Positions 6,807 to 15,909 of a stretch of 40,260 nt of DNA are shown in pieces. The DNA is from Thiorhodococcus drewsii AZ1 (GTDB taxonomy: Bacteria > Pseudomonadota > Gammaproteobacteria > Chromatiales > Chromatiaceae). The DNA is taken from positions 1 to 40,260 of the forward strand of contig NZ_AFWT01000044.1 in NCBI RefSeq assembly GCF_000224065.1. Reading direction: 5' to 3'. The notes below the pieces were generated by a model, which was not told the DNA's origin, did not search any database, and was given only the letters and a program-made list of their open reading frames with translations. A program made the position numbers and the translations under genes. Position 1 is the first letter of the stretch. Every line of letters begins with the position of its first letter.

Positions 6807-9545
6807 ATGGCCAAGAACAGCCAGAGCACCCCAACCCAACAGGCGGACACCTATACCCATTCGCAAGAGGCCGTGCAGCGCCCGGATATCGGCGTACAGC
6901 CCGAATTCACCGCGCGCAAGGGGGCGAAGACCTACCGCTACGACTCTTCACTCGCCCCTGAGCTCTGCTGGGACGAGAACGCCGAGCGGGAGATGGTCGA
7001 ATGGCTGCTCGAGCGGATCGCCGAGGCGGCGGAGCAAGGAGAGCAGGCCGTCTTCGCGGAGCAGCCGCAGCGCTGGCAGGGCACCGACGAGACCTTCGCC
7101 TCCATCGCCGAGTGCGTCGCCCGCCTGAAGAGCCTGACCCACCCCTTCCTCAACTGGACCGGCAAGGCCGAGCGGCGCGAGATCGCGGTGCCGACCATCC
7201 CGCTCTTCGTCCACGAGCGCCACTCGACCCAGGCGATCCTGGAGACACTCGACAGCTACAAGGCGATCGGCACCACGCTCGACCTGTTCGGTGATCCGCA
7301 ACTCGACATCGCGGACAAGCTCGACGCCTACGAGCACACCGGTCCCTGGACCAACCGCATGGTCCTCGGCGACTCGCTACAGGTGATGAACTCGCTACTG
7401 GAGTACGAGGGCCTCGGCGGCCAGGTGCAGATGATCTACATGGATCCGCCCTACGGGGTGAAGTTCGGCTCCAACTTCCAGCCCTTCGTGCGCAAGCGGG
7501 ACGTGAAGCACGGCAAGGACGACGAAATGATCCGCGAGCCGGAGATGGTCAGGGCCTATCGCGATACCTGGGAGCTGGGGCTGCACTCCTACCTGACCTA
7601 TCTACGGGATCGGTTGCTGTTGGCGCGGGAGTTGTTGACGGAGAGTGGCAGTCTCTTTGTGCAGATTTCGGATGAGAATCTGCATCATGTTACTGAGGTG
7701 CTCGATGAAGTATTCGGAAGTGAAAATAGAACGGCATTAATTTCGTTCAAGAAAACGGGGTTCGCAAGTAGCGACGCACTTTCAACTACTCACGACTTCA
7801 TCTTGTGGTATGGGAAACAGCGTGACCGTCAGAAAATCACTCCCGTGTTTGGTGCGCGCGACTTAACTGAGCGTGAACTTGAGTACCACGATCACATTGA
7901 ATTGGCTGACGGTTCACGTAGACCCCTTGACAAGGATGAAAAAGAACTTGGTGCAGGCATTCGTAGTGTGGGCCGCCCTTATGCCCGGAATCCTATGGTT
8001 TCTCCTGGGTGGCAGGATTCGCTTGGCTTCACAGTCGAATTCGAAGGAAAGTTGTTCCGTCCACCACCAAACCGACACTGGGCAACACATGAGAAAGGCG
8101 TTGACAGACTGAGAAATGCCCGAAGGCTTGCAATCAAAGGCAACACTTTGCGCTATGTTCGTTATTTTGATGACTTTCCTGTACAGCCGCTAGGAACGGT
8201 TTGGAACGATACAGGCGTAGGGGGATTCGTAGGTGCTGATAAGTTATACGTCGTGCAAACGGATACGCGCGTTTCGATGAGATGTATCTTAATGACCACC
8301 GACCCCGGCGACCTCGTCCTCGACCCCACCTGCGGCTCCGGCACCACAGCCTACGTCGCCGAACAATGGGGTCGCCGCTGGATCACCTGCGACACCTCCC
8401 GCGTTCCATTGGCGTTGGCCCGCCAGCGCCTGTTGACCGCCACCTTCCCCTGGTATGAGCTGAAGGACCCGCAACGCGGACCAGCCGGCGGCTTCGTCTA
8501 CAAGCGCAAGCAGAACCGCAAGGGCGAGGAGGTCGGCGGTTTGGTGCCGCGTATCACCCTGAAATCGATCGCCAACGACGAGGAGCCGGAGACCGTCACC
8601 CTGGTCGACAAGCCGGAGCAGAACAAGAAGGTGACCCGCGTCTGCGGTCCTTTCAGCGTCGAGGCGACGGTCCAGGCCGCGGGCTCCATGCTGGAGGAGC
8701 AGGACGGGGTCCAGGATGCTGCCGGCACCTATGAGAACCCGCGCGCCTACCTCGATCGCATGATCGAGGTGCTGCGCCAGAGCCATACCCTGCGCCTGCC
8801 CGGCAACAAGGCGCTGGAGCTAGCGCAGGTGCGGCCGCTGGCGGCGGAGGATTACGAGCACCTGCACGCCGAGGCGGCCGAGCAGAATGGAGAAGCACGC
8901 CGCATCGCGGTGATGTTCGGCCCCCAGGACGGCGCCATCGATTCCGGTACCGTGCTGGAAGCGGCGCGCGAGGCCTGGTACAGCAAGTTCGATGCGCTCT
9001 ATCTGTTCGGCTTCGCCATTCAGGCCAAGGCGCGCGAGCTTGTCGCGAGCCACGGCAAGCTGAAGCTCCCCTGCACCTATGTCGCGGTCACCCCCGACGT
9101 GGTGATGTCCGACCTGCTCAAGACCAGCAAGACCTCGGAGATCTTCTCCATCACCGGTCTGCCCGACGTTGATTTCAAAACCAACGGCGAGCTGGCGCCC
9201 GATGGCCGTCCGCTCTATCAGGTCGAGCTGCTGGGGCTCGACATCTTCCGTCCCCACGACCTGGAGACCGAGTCCATCCACGCCGAGAACCTGCCCTGCT
9301 GGATGCTCGACACCGATTACAACGGCATGGTGTTCATAGCGCGCCAGGTCTTCTTCCCCAAGACCTCGGCCTGGGACAACCTGCAGAAGTCGCTCAAGGC
9401 GCGTTTCGACGAGTCGATCTGGGATCATCTGGCCGGCACCCGCTCGGAGCCCTTCGTGCTCGGCGACCATCGGCGGGTCGCGATCAAGGTAATCGACGAG
9501 CGCGGCAACGAGCTGATGGTGGTACGCGAAGCGGAGAGGGCGTGA
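6807..9545 (+). CDS. Large adenine-specific DNA methyltransferase (Mod/DrmMI-like)
   Basis: A 912-residue N6-adenine methyltransferase. Catalytic motif IV, DPPY, is at residue 213 and the AdoMet-binding motif I, DPTCGSGTT, near 506; this order (IV before I, with the target recognition region between) is that of beta-class enzymes, including type III Mod. It is much longer than a typical Mod subunit, with about 170 extra N-terminal and 370 extra C-terminal residues; the C-terminal part has no motif I recognise. The ATG at 6807 has AAGGAA (6798-6803) three bases upstream. The bases from about 7610 to 8290, between the motifs, are clearly more AT-rich than the rest. Methylation presumably marks host DNA as self. 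The stop overlaps the next gene's GTG. Confidence 0.9.
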   Translation: MAKNSQSTPTQQADTYTHSQEAVQRPDIGVQPEFTARKGAKTYRYDSSLAPELCWDENAEREMVEWLLERIAEAAEQGEQAVFAEQPQRWQGTDETFASIAECVARLKSLTHPFLNWTGKAERREIAVPTIPLFVHERHSTQAILETLDSYKAIGTTLDLFGDPQLDIADKLDAYEHTGPWTNRMVLGDSLQVMNSLLEYEGLGGQVQMIYMDPPYGVKFGSNFQPFVRKRDVKHGKDDEMIREPEMVRAYRDTWELGLHSYLTYLRDRLLLARELLTESGSLFVQISDENLHHVTEVLDEVFGSENRTALISFKKTGFASSDALSTTHDFILWYGKQRDRQKITPVFGARDLTERELEYHDHIELADGSRRPLDKDEKELGAGIRSVGRPYARNPMVSPGWQDSLGFTVEFEGKLFRPPPNRHWATHEKGVDRLRNARRLAIKGNTLRYVRYFDDFPVQPLGTVWNDTGVGGFVGADKLYVVQTDTRVSMRCILMTTDPGDLVLDPTCGSGTTAYVAEQWGRRWITCDTSRVPLALARQRLLTATFPWYELKDPQRGPAGGFVYKRKQNRKGEEVGGLVPRITLKSIANDEEPETVTLVDKPEQNKKVTRVCGPFSVEATVQAAGSMLEEQDGVQDAAGTYENPRAYLDRMIEVLRQSHTLRLPGNKALELAQVRPLAAEDYEHLHAEAAEQNGEARRIAVMFGPQDGAIDSGTVLEAAREAWYSKFDALYLFGFAIQAKARELVASHGKLKLPCTYVAVTPDVVMSDLLKTSKTSEIFSITGLPDVDFKTNGELAPDGRPLYQVELLGLDIFRPHDLETESIHAENLPCWMLDTDYNGMVFIARQVFFPKTSAWDNLQKSLKARFDESIWDHLAGTRSEPFVLGDHRRVAIKVIDERGNELMVVREAERA

Positions 9546-12500
9546 GCATGACTGAAGCGCAGACCAGCGCCCCCGTCGAGCCGACGGAGGTCGAATCGCC
9601 GATCATCAACTCGCCCTTTGCCGAGCCGGCGGTCCATTGGCAGATCGAGCGCGGCAAGCAGCCGGTCCAGGCCGTTGGCCGGCGTCCGGCGAGCTATTTC
9701 TATCGCGTGCCGGAGAGCAGCGGACGGGGCCGCAAGAGCAAGCAGCAGCTCAGTCTGGAGGGGGACCTCGACGTCGGTCAGCAGGAGGATCTGCCCCTGG
9801 TCAACTGGCTGCGCAACCGGTTGAAGGAGTGGCGTGATGGGGCGCGCACAGGTATCCCATACGATGGGGCGTCGAGCATCACCAAGGAGCTGTTGGCCCT
9901 ATGGCGCGGTGACGAGAGCCTGCGCCGACAGCGGCTCTTTTTCGCTCAGATCGAGGCGGCCGAGACCATCATCTTTCTCGTCGAGGCGAGCCCGATTTAC
10001 CGCAAGGGGATGCCGGAGCTGCCGATCGACCAGCCCGGCGAGGGTGCGCGAGAGGCCGGCTTCAGCGCCTTCATCCGCTATGCCTGCAAGATGGCCACCG
10101 GCACCGGCAAGACGACGGTCATGGGGATGCTGTCGGCCTGGTCGATCCTCAATCGGGTCGCCTCGCCGACCGACGACCGTTTCTCCGACACCATCCTCAT
10201 CGTCTGCCCCAACGTGACCATCCGCGAGCGGCTGCAGGAGCTGGATCCCGCGTTGGGCGACACCAGTCTCTATCGCACCCGCCAGTTGGTGCCGCCGCAC
10301 CGCATGGATGAGCTCAGGCGTGGCGAGGTGATGATCGCCAACTGGCATCGGCTGGCGAAGAAGGAGACCAGCAGCGTCAACGGGACCTCGGCCAAGGTGG
10401 TCAAGACCGGCGAGGCGACCGAAGTGGTCAAGAACGCGGGCAAGGCCAACGAATCGGTCGAGACCCGGTATTTCGAATCGGACCGCGCCTGGCTCAAGCG
10501 CATCCGCCAGGAGCTGGGCTCCGGCAAGGGGCGCAGTCCGCACTGGCTGGTGTTCAATGACGAGGCACACCACGCCTACCGCCGGGGCGACACAGAGGCG
10601 CTAGTCGATCTGGAAGAGGACCGCTCACTGGCGAAGAAGAACGCCAAGGAGGCGACCATCTGGATCGAGGGTCTGGACCGGATCAACAAATTGGCGGGTG
10701 GGCGCAAGAAGGGTATTGGTTTCTGTATCGACCTGTCGGCGACGCCCTTCTATATCCAGGGATCTGGCAACGAGGTGGGCAAGCCGTTTCCCTGGATCGT
10801 CTCCGATTTCGGGCTGCTGGATGCGATCGAATCGGGCCTGGTGAAGATCCCGCAACTGCCGACCCGCGACATCACCGGCGCCGCCGAAGCCAGCTATTTC
10901 AACGTCTGGCGCTGGGTCGAGGCGCGGGCGGAGAAGGATGGACTGGGCAAGTCGATCACGCCGCAGATCGTGATGACCTATGCCACCGCACCGATCAACC
11001 AGCTGGCGCAGGACTGGCATGCCCGCTTCGAGCAGTGGCGGCGGGACAGTCGCGACGAGCTGCATCCGGTGCCGCCCGTGTTCATCCTGGTCTGCCGCGA
11101 TACCAAGGTCGCCGCCGAGGTCTACAACTGGCTCGCCAACGAGGAAGGTGGCTACGGACCCGCGCCATCCTGGTTCCGGAACACGACCGGCAACGAGGTC
11201 ACCGTGAGGGTCGACTCCAAGGTAGTGGAGGACCTGGAAGTGGGTGGGACCGCGGACGAAACGCAGCGGCTGCGCTTCATCCTCGACACCATCGGCAAGA
11301 AGACCTGGCCGGGCGGCAAGGTGCCGGAGTCCTGGTCGGAGCTGGTCCGCAAGAACAACGAGAAGGCCGCCTCCGACGACAACGATGGGGCCTACAAGTG
11401 GATCGACGAGCGGGTGCCGCCGGGGCGGAATATCCGCTGCATCGTCTCGGTCGCGATGCTGGCCGAGGGGTGGGACGCCAATACCGTGACCCACATCGTT
11501 GGGCTGCGACCCTTCGGCTCTCAGTTGCTGTGCGAGCAGGTGGTGGGACGGGCGCTGCGCCGACGCAGCTATGCGCTCAACCAGGAGACGGACCAGTTCG
11601 AGGAGGAGACCGCCAAGGTCTTCGGCGTGCCCTTCGAGCTGATCCCGTTCAAGGTCTCCAAGTCGAAGGACCCCAAGCCGCCGAAGGAGCCGAATCATAT
11701 CTTCAGCGACCCGGACAAATCGCAGTACGAGATCGAGTTTCCCTTGGTTGAGGGCTACTACAGTCCGCAGGTGTTCGAGCTGCAGATTGTCTGGGACCAA
11801 GTCTCTCAGGTAACCGTCGACCCGAAAGAGATCCCGAACTCGGTCGAACTGAATTCGATGACGGCGCCCGAGGGCTCCTTGGCCTTCTTCGGTCCCGGCG
11901 AACGGCCCGTGCTGACCCTGGCGGATTGGCGCAAGCAGTTCCGTCTTCAGCAGGTGGCGTTTCGACTGGCCCGTGAGGTCTGCAAGCGATGGGAGGGCGA
12001 GCAGGATCTGGATCGGGAGTCTGAGGTGACGACGTCCACCGCCACGCTCTTTTCGAAGGTTGCCTTCGCGGCGAAGCGTTTTTTGCAGGAGAAGGTGAAC
12101 TGCATCGGTAACGCCGATCCTCGGGATGTACTGCTGGCTGGCAAGTATCACCAGCAGGCGGTGGACATCCTCTTCGAGGCCATCCGCAAAGGCGGTATCA
12201 CGCGAGCGCGTGAGCTGCCGCGAATCGCCAAGGGCTCCGCGGGGCGAGGAAGCACTCGATTCGTCGACTACCACACGACAAAGGATGTCTACCCGGTCAA
12301 TCGCTGCCATCTGAACGCGATGGTCGCTGACACCAAGCAATGGGAGCAGAGCGCCGGCTATGCGCTGGACACCCATCCTGGCGTGGTGCGCTGGGTCAAG
12401 AACGAGCAGCTCGGCTTTTTCATGCCCTATCGAAAGAACGGCATTCCTGCGCGCTACATTCCGGATTTCATCGCCGTATTGGATATTGGTCTGACCCTGG

Positions 12501-12700
12501 TGATCGAGACCAAGGGTCGGTATGGCGACGATGCGGATCTGAAGGCCAAGGCGGCGGAGCGCTGGGTCAACGCCGTCAACGAAGAGGGCAATTGGGGACT
12601 GTGGCGGTACCTGGTGGTGAAGGACCCAACGATGTTGCCGCGTCTGCTGGATGAGAATGCGCTGGCGAAGTGGGACCAGCAGGCCGGGGTAGGATTATAG
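9542..12700 (+). CDS. Type III restriction Res-like helicase-endonuclease
   Basis: A 1052-residue protein with the architecture of type III Res subunits. Superfamily 2 motifs are ATGTGKT (from residue 185), NDEAHH (D340), DLSATPF, and AEGWDANTVTHIVGLRPFGS followed by QVVGRALRR. The C-terminus carries a PD-(D/E)XK nuclease signature: IPDFIAV (D975) then VIETKGR (E989, K991). It should cut unmethylated DNA after ATP-driven translocation or signalling, with specificity from the methyltransferase encoded just upstream. GTG at 9542 overlaps the methylase stop (GTGA); ATG at 9548 is an equally good start with GGAG 11 bases before it. It is the last gene of the operon. Length and the internal lysine-rich insert near residues 275-310 are unusual for plain Res subunits. 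Confidence 0.9.
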   Translation: MSMTEAQTSAPVEPTEVESPIINSPFAEPAVHWQIERGKQPVQAVGRRPASYFYRVPESSGRGRKSKQQLSLEGDLDVGQQEDLPLVNWLRNRLKEWRDGARTGIPYDGASSITKELLALWRGDESLRRQRLFFAQIEAAETIIFLVEASPIYRKGMPELPIDQPGEGAREAGFSAFIRYACKMATGTGKTTVMGMLSAWSILNRVASPTDDRFSDTILIVCPNVTIRERLQELDPALGDTSLYRTRQLVPPHRMDELRRGEVMIANWHRLAKKETSSVNGTSAKVVKTGEATEVVKNAGKANESVETRYFESDRAWLKRIRQELGSGKGRSPHWLVFNDEAHHAYRRGDTEALVDLEEDRSLAKKNAKEATIWIEGLDRINKLAGGRKKGIGFCIDLSATPFYIQGSGNEVGKPFPWIVSDFGLLDAIESGLVKIPQLPTRDITGAAEASYFNVWRWVEARAEKDGLGKSITPQIVMTYATAPINQLAQDWHARFEQWRRDSRDELHPVPPVFILVCRDTKVAAEVYNWLANEEGGYGPAPSWFRNTTGNEVTVRVDSKVVEDLEVGGTADETQRLRFILDTIGKKTWPGGKVPESWSELVRKNNEKAASDDNDGAYKWIDERVPPGRNIRCIVSVAMLAEGWDANTVTHIVGLRPFGSQLLCEQVVGRALRRRSYALNQETDQFEEETAKVFGVPFELIPFKVSKSKDPKPPKEPNHIFSDPDKSQYEIEFPLVEGYYSPQVFELQIVWDQVSQVTVDPKEIPNSVELNSMTAPEGSLAFFGPGERPVLTLADWRKQFRLQQVAFRLAREVCKRWEGEQDLDRESEVTTSTATLFSKVAFAAKRFLQEKVNCIGNADPRDVLLAGKYHQQAVDILFEAIRKGGITRARELPRIAKGSAGRGSTRFVDYHTTKDVYPVNRCHLNAMVADTKQWEQSAGYALDTHPGVVRWVKNEQLGFFMPYRKNGIPARYIPDFIAVLDIGLTLVIETKGRYGDDADLKAKAAERWVNAVNEEGNWGLWRYLVVKDPTMLPRLLDENALAKWDQQAGVGL

Positions 12701-13031
12701 GCTTTAGTTGGCTCGGGGAGGCGGCTTCAGTGACTGTCGCGTTGCTGTGATGCGATCGGCGCATCGGAACCGAAAGCCGATCGACTATAGGCGTGTCATC
12801 TCCGCCAGCGATGGGCGGACACTACAGTCATGTGTTTTTTGGAGCGCCGTCGCAAGGCCAGTGTCGTCGGCATCGCTCACCAACGGTTGGCGTACCTCTT
12901 GCTTATACCCAAGAGATTCGGTGCAACGCGCACCGGATCGCCATGACAGGCTCCGGCCGAACCACCGAGTGGGCACACCGCTCGCGCGGATTCGTGTCGA
13001 AGTCCTCGGCCAACAACCTTGGAGAGCACTC
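12701..13031. other. Intergenic, no gene seen
   Basis: About 330 bases between the defence operon and sodB. The reading frame of sodB stays open into this stretch, but the extra residues show no superoxide dismutase similarity and the normal family start is at 13032. No hairpin with a T-tract and no convincing promoter were seen; the sodB promoter should lie here. Confidence 0.5.
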
Positions 13032-13631
13032 ATGCCACATCGCCTACCAGATCTCCCCTACCCAACGGACGCTCTTGAGCCACGCATGTCCAGCGAAACC
13101 CTGTCGCTGCATCACGGTAAGCACCACGCCACCTATGTGGACAAGCTCAATGCCCTGATCGAGGGAACGGCATTCGGTGACGCGGTCCTGTCCGACATCG
13201 TAGCCAAGGCCCATGGCGGAATCTTCAACAACGCTGCACAGGCTTGGAACCACGCCTTTTTCTGGAATTGCCTTCGACCGGACGGCGGCGGCAATCCTCA
13301 AGGCGATCTGGCGGCCGCGATCGACCGAGACTTCGGCAGCGTCGAGGCCTTGCGGAAGGAATTCTCGACTCAGTTGACGACGCTGTTCGGCTCGGGCTGG
13401 GTCTGGCTCGCTAGAGACGATGACGGCAACCTCAGCGTCGAGTCCCACAGCAACGCAGGCAACCCGATCACCGAGGGCAAGCTGCCGATCCTAACCTGCG
13501 ATATGTGGGAGCATGCCTACTACGTCGACTACCGTAACCAGAAGAAGGACTACGTCGACGCCTTCTGGCATCTCGTGAACTGGGATTTCGCCGCTGCAAA
13601 CTTCGACCGCAATACACCTTTCGAGCCCTAA
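13032..13631 (+). CDS. sodB: Iron superoxide dismutase
   Basis: A 199-residue cytoplasmic Fe/Mn-family superoxide dismutase that converts superoxide to hydrogen peroxide and oxygen. Metal ligands are visible: H27 (LSLHHGKHH), H74 (NHAFFW), D157 and H161 (DMWEHAYY). The active-site glutamine sits in the N-terminal domain (NNAAQAWNH, Q70), which is the arrangement of iron enzymes; manganese enzymes usually carry it in the C-terminal domain. The start at 13032 gives the usual N-terminus (LPDLPYPTDALEP) and has GGAGAG six bases upstream; the frame is open further upstream but without family similarity. A strong inverted repeat follows the stop. It is probably a single-gene unit. Confidence 0.95.
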   Translation: MPHRLPDLPYPTDALEPRMSSETLSLHHGKHHATYVDKLNALIEGTAFGDAVLSDIVAKAHGGIFNNAAQAWNHAFFWNCLRPDGGGNPQGDLAAAIDRDFGSVEALRKEFSTQLTTLFGSGWVWLARDDDGNLSVESHSNAGNPITEGKLPILTCDMWEHAYYVDYRNQKKDYVDAFWHLVNWDFAAANFDRNTPFEP

Positions 13632-13638
13632 ACGAGCC

Positions 13639-13670
13639 AAATGGGCAAGGGCAACGGTCTTTGCCCATTT
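13639..13670 (+). terminator. Hairpin after sodB
   Basis: AAATGGGCAAG and its complement CTTTGCCCATTT form an 11-bp arm with a loop of about 10 bases, eight bases after the sodB stop. The left A-run and right T-run make it usable as a terminator in either direction, although the T-tract is only three bases. Confidence 0.6.
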
Positions 13671-13712
13671 CGCCCGAGCCTTCCTCGTCCATAACGAGCG
13701 AGCACTGAGAAT

Positions 13713-14186
13713 ATGAAACGACTGACCGCGATCTATCACATGCTGACGCGGGTCCTCTACGGCATCGCCAGCTTTGCACTGACGGTGATCAGCCTCGCGA
13801 TGATCGGCGTCGCCGGATTCGATGTATGGCACGCTGCGGAAGCCAGCGAACCGCTCAAGTACGCGATGCTCGACGGCATCGGGTTGGTGGTGGTGTCGCT
13901 GGCGGTCTTCGACGTCGCCAAGTATCTAATGGAAGAGGAGGTGCTGCGCGACCGCGAGCTGCGCTCCGCGTCGGAAGCGCGCGAGACCCTGACGAAGTTT
14001 TTCGTGATCATCATCATCGCTGTCACGCTGGAGGCCCTGATCTTCGTCCTAGGCGCGGCCAGTAAGAATCTCTCCCTGCTCGTCTATCCAGCCATTCTCT
14101 TTGGCGTCGCCTCCCTGATGATGGTTTCGCTCGCACTCTATCTGCGTCTGAGCAGCCAGGCCGAAGAGCAGCTTCCAAGCGCCTGA
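13713..14186 (+). CDS. Small four-helix membrane protein, unknown
   Basis: A 157-residue integral membrane protein. Hydrophobic segments lie at about residues 13-35, 53-70, 95-115 and 122-145, with a charged loop (EEEVLRDRELRSASEARE, about 72-90) between helices two and three that should be cytoplasmic. I do not recognise a named family. The ATG at 13713 is about 80 bases after the sodB stop, but the hairpin between them suggests separate transcription. A strong hairpin follows between this gene and the convergent one. Nothing in it suggests catalytic residues. Confidence 0.7.
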   Translation: MKRLTAIYHMLTRVLYGIASFALTVISLAMIGVAGFDVWHAAEASEPLKYAMLDGIGLVVVSLAVFDVAKYLMEEEVLRDRELRSASEARETLTKFFVIIIIAVTLEALIFVLGAASKNLSLLVYPAILFGVASLMMVSLALYLRLSSQAEEQLPSA

Positions 14187-14228
14187 GCGCCCGTGGGCCG
14201 TAAACGCGTTTCCTTTCAGCTTCTGAGG

Positions 14229-14253
14229 CTGACGCGCTGAGGCAGCGCGTCAG
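14229..14253. terminator. Hairpin between convergent genes
   Basis: CTGACGCGCTG and CAGCGCGTCAG form a perfect 11-bp stem with a three-base AGG loop. It lies between the ends of the plus-strand membrane protein gene and the minus-strand small gene. Neither side has a clear T-tract, so a bidirectional terminator is likely but not certain. Confidence 0.55.
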
Positions 14254-14311
14254 GCCGAACACCGGCACCGGCCCAGAAAACCTCAGGGATTCACTAATCA
14301 GATGCAGGCGA

Positions 14312-14587
14312 TCAACCGTGTTTGGTCGAGACATCGTGAAAGCGCGATGTCGCGCCGAGTGCACGTAATGCGTCTAGGACCTCAGCCAAGCCGAAGTTCG
14401 GCGACTCGGAGGCCGGCATGTTCTCCTCTTCGGCGACCATCGCCTCGCGCAGATCGAACTCCCACTGGTGGAGGAGTTCCACCTTCTCGTCGCGGCCCAT
14501 ATCGTTGCGAGCCAACAGTGCACGCGGGTCGGGCGGGGCCTCGGTGGCACTGCCTGATCGAGTTACGCTTGTGGAATCTAATCTCAT
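14312..14587 (-). CDS. Small conserved protein with E-rich helix, unknown function
   Basis: A 91-residue soluble protein. Its core, DEKVELLHQWEFDLREAM followed by VAEEENMP and a C-terminal LDALRALGA, matches a small proteobacterial family that I know only as uncharacterised; members share an LLxxWExDxRExxVAEEExM pattern. The N-terminal 30 residues are variable. The ATG at 14587 is chosen because a GAGGG lies about seven bases upstream on the minus strand; an in-frame ATG at 14617 lacks a ribosome site. It is monocistronic and convergent with the membrane protein gene. No function is proposed. Confidence 0.75.
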   Translation of the reverse strand: MRLDSTSVTRSGSATEAPPDPRALLARNDMGRDEKVELLHQWEFDLREAMVAEEENMPASESPNFGLAEVLDALRALGATSRFHDVSTKHG

Positions 14588-15072
14588 CGTAGTGCCCTCA
14601 TTTTTCACTGCTTTCATCTGTGGTCAGGCCGTGACAGCCAGGAGCTCAGGCTCGATCACGGCTCGATCACCCAGGACGAACGGGGCCGCCGCCTCGCCGA
14701 CTCAAGCTGAACCGTTTTCGCTCTGGACGCGGTTTAGCCGGATCGTTCGCAGCCCGTTGTTATGCGGATACAGGCAATGCTTGGACCAACGCGGCAGGGG
14801 GCGCTTCGCCGCACCCAGCTCAATCATCGGTTTGGGGGATTGCCACCGTGCCCTGGGGCAATTGCACCAGCGCCGACCGACTCGGCCGGGAAGAAGATCA
14901 CATCATCCTCGATCGGCTTTGGAGATCAGAGGACGTCGGTCTTCGCCGCCGTGACGAAGCCGTTTTGGCGCGTCTATCTTTCCTTCAGATGAAAATAGTG
15001 GGAATGGCGCAGAAACTGCGTCTGGGGATTAGCAACGCGCATGGCAGATCGTGCAAACAACCGAGGTATCCC
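14588..15072. other. Intergenic, no gene seen
   Basis: About 485 bases between the divergent small protein gene and the PRC-barrel gene. Several short frames cross it, but none has a ribosome site with a recognisable product. Both flanking genes read outward, so their promoters should lie here. No repeats or strong hairpins were seen. Confidence 0.45.
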
Positions 15073-15780
15073 ATGACAGACAGCTATCTCTCCGCAACCA
15101 ATCTGCTTGGCTTCAAACTCAGCACCATCGACGATGCCAGTGCCGGACTCATGGATCTGATCCTGGATACGGAACGCTGGGGGGTTCGCTTTCTGACTGC
15201 GGAAGCGGATGCCTGGGCACCGGATCGTGACGTGCTCATCATGCCAAGCTCGGTCGCCGGCGTGAACGAGGCAGAGCGCGAGCTGGAGCTGGCCATGGAA
15301 GCGGAAACACTGCGCTCGAGTCCGCTCGTCGCGCAAGACGAAGACCTCGGCGGACTGGAAGACGGCTGGCTACCGCCCGCCTGGCAGGCCCAATGGCGTG
15401 CCGAGATGGACCCGGAGCAGGCTGTGGACGCACCGCCGGCACCGGTCGATGAGACCCTCGCCGAGATCACCGCAGAGCTGGGCGCCGAGCCAGATCTCGG
15501 CGCGGACCGCTGGGTCCGCGCGAGCAGGTTACGCCGCATCGCCTGCGAGACCGCCGACGGCGTGTCACTCAGGATTACCGACCTGCTGATCGACGACGCC
15601 GACTGGGAGCTGGCCTACCTGGAGCTGACACTTGCCCCCGAGCACGCGCAGGAAGACGCCCACTCGACCAGTCGCCATCTGGTGCCACGGCGGTCCATCG
15701 ATTGGCTGAACCGCGACACCGAGACCCTGCATCTCGCAATCACTGAGCAGGAGTTGAGTGAGGCTGTCTCGCCGGTCTAA
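15073..15780 (+). CDS. PRC-barrel domain protein
   Basis: A 235-residue acidic protein with two PRC-barrel-like halves. The first (about residues 5-60) reads SATNLLGFKLSTIDDASAGL then MDLILDTERWGVRFL and VLIMP; the second (about 145-225) repeats the plan with SLRITDLLIDDADWELAYL and LVPRRSIDWL. The acidic middle section (about 75-135) is probably a flexible linker. PRC-barrels are small beta barrels that bind proteins, RNA or cofactors, for example RimM and the H subunit of the photosynthetic reaction centre; stand-alone copies are often stress-related. The ATG at 15073 has GAGG six bases upstream; the frame extends upstream but without domain similarity. No signal peptide is present. Binding partner unknown. 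Confidence 0.8.
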   Translation: MTDSYLSATNLLGFKLSTIDDASAGLMDLILDTERWGVRFLTAEADAWAPDRDVLIMPSSVAGVNEAERELELAMEAETLRSSPLVAQDEDLGGLEDGWLPPAWQAQWRAEMDPEQAVDAPPAPVDETLAEITAELGAEPDLGADRWVRASRLRRIACETADGVSLRITDLLIDDADWELAYLELTLAPEHAQEDAHSTSRHLVPRRSIDWLNRDTETLHLAITEQELSEAVSPV

Positions 15781-15909
15781 TCTGCTCCGGCCGACCGCAA
15801 ACGAGGCGGCACCCACATGGAGCGGCGTACCGGCACAGAGGTCTCGCCAGTACGCACGTGTGCATACGCTCGGCCGGGAAACCGTCACAGGCACCGCATC
15901 GAGTGCCGA

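Noticed and set aside
10625-12376. A 583-codon minus-strand frame opposite the Res-like gene.
   Set aside because: Antisense shadow; the plus strand codes for helicase and nuclease motifs throughout.
2121-12700. The defence operon as part of a mobile element with integrase or attachment sites.
   Set aside because: No integrase, transposase, tRNA or flanking direct repeat was seen on either side; only the methylase centre shows foreign composition.
12708-13031. A long in-frame extension upstream of sodB.
   Set aside because: The extra residues have no superoxide dismutase similarity, and the ATG at 13032 has a good ribosome site and the normal family N-terminus.
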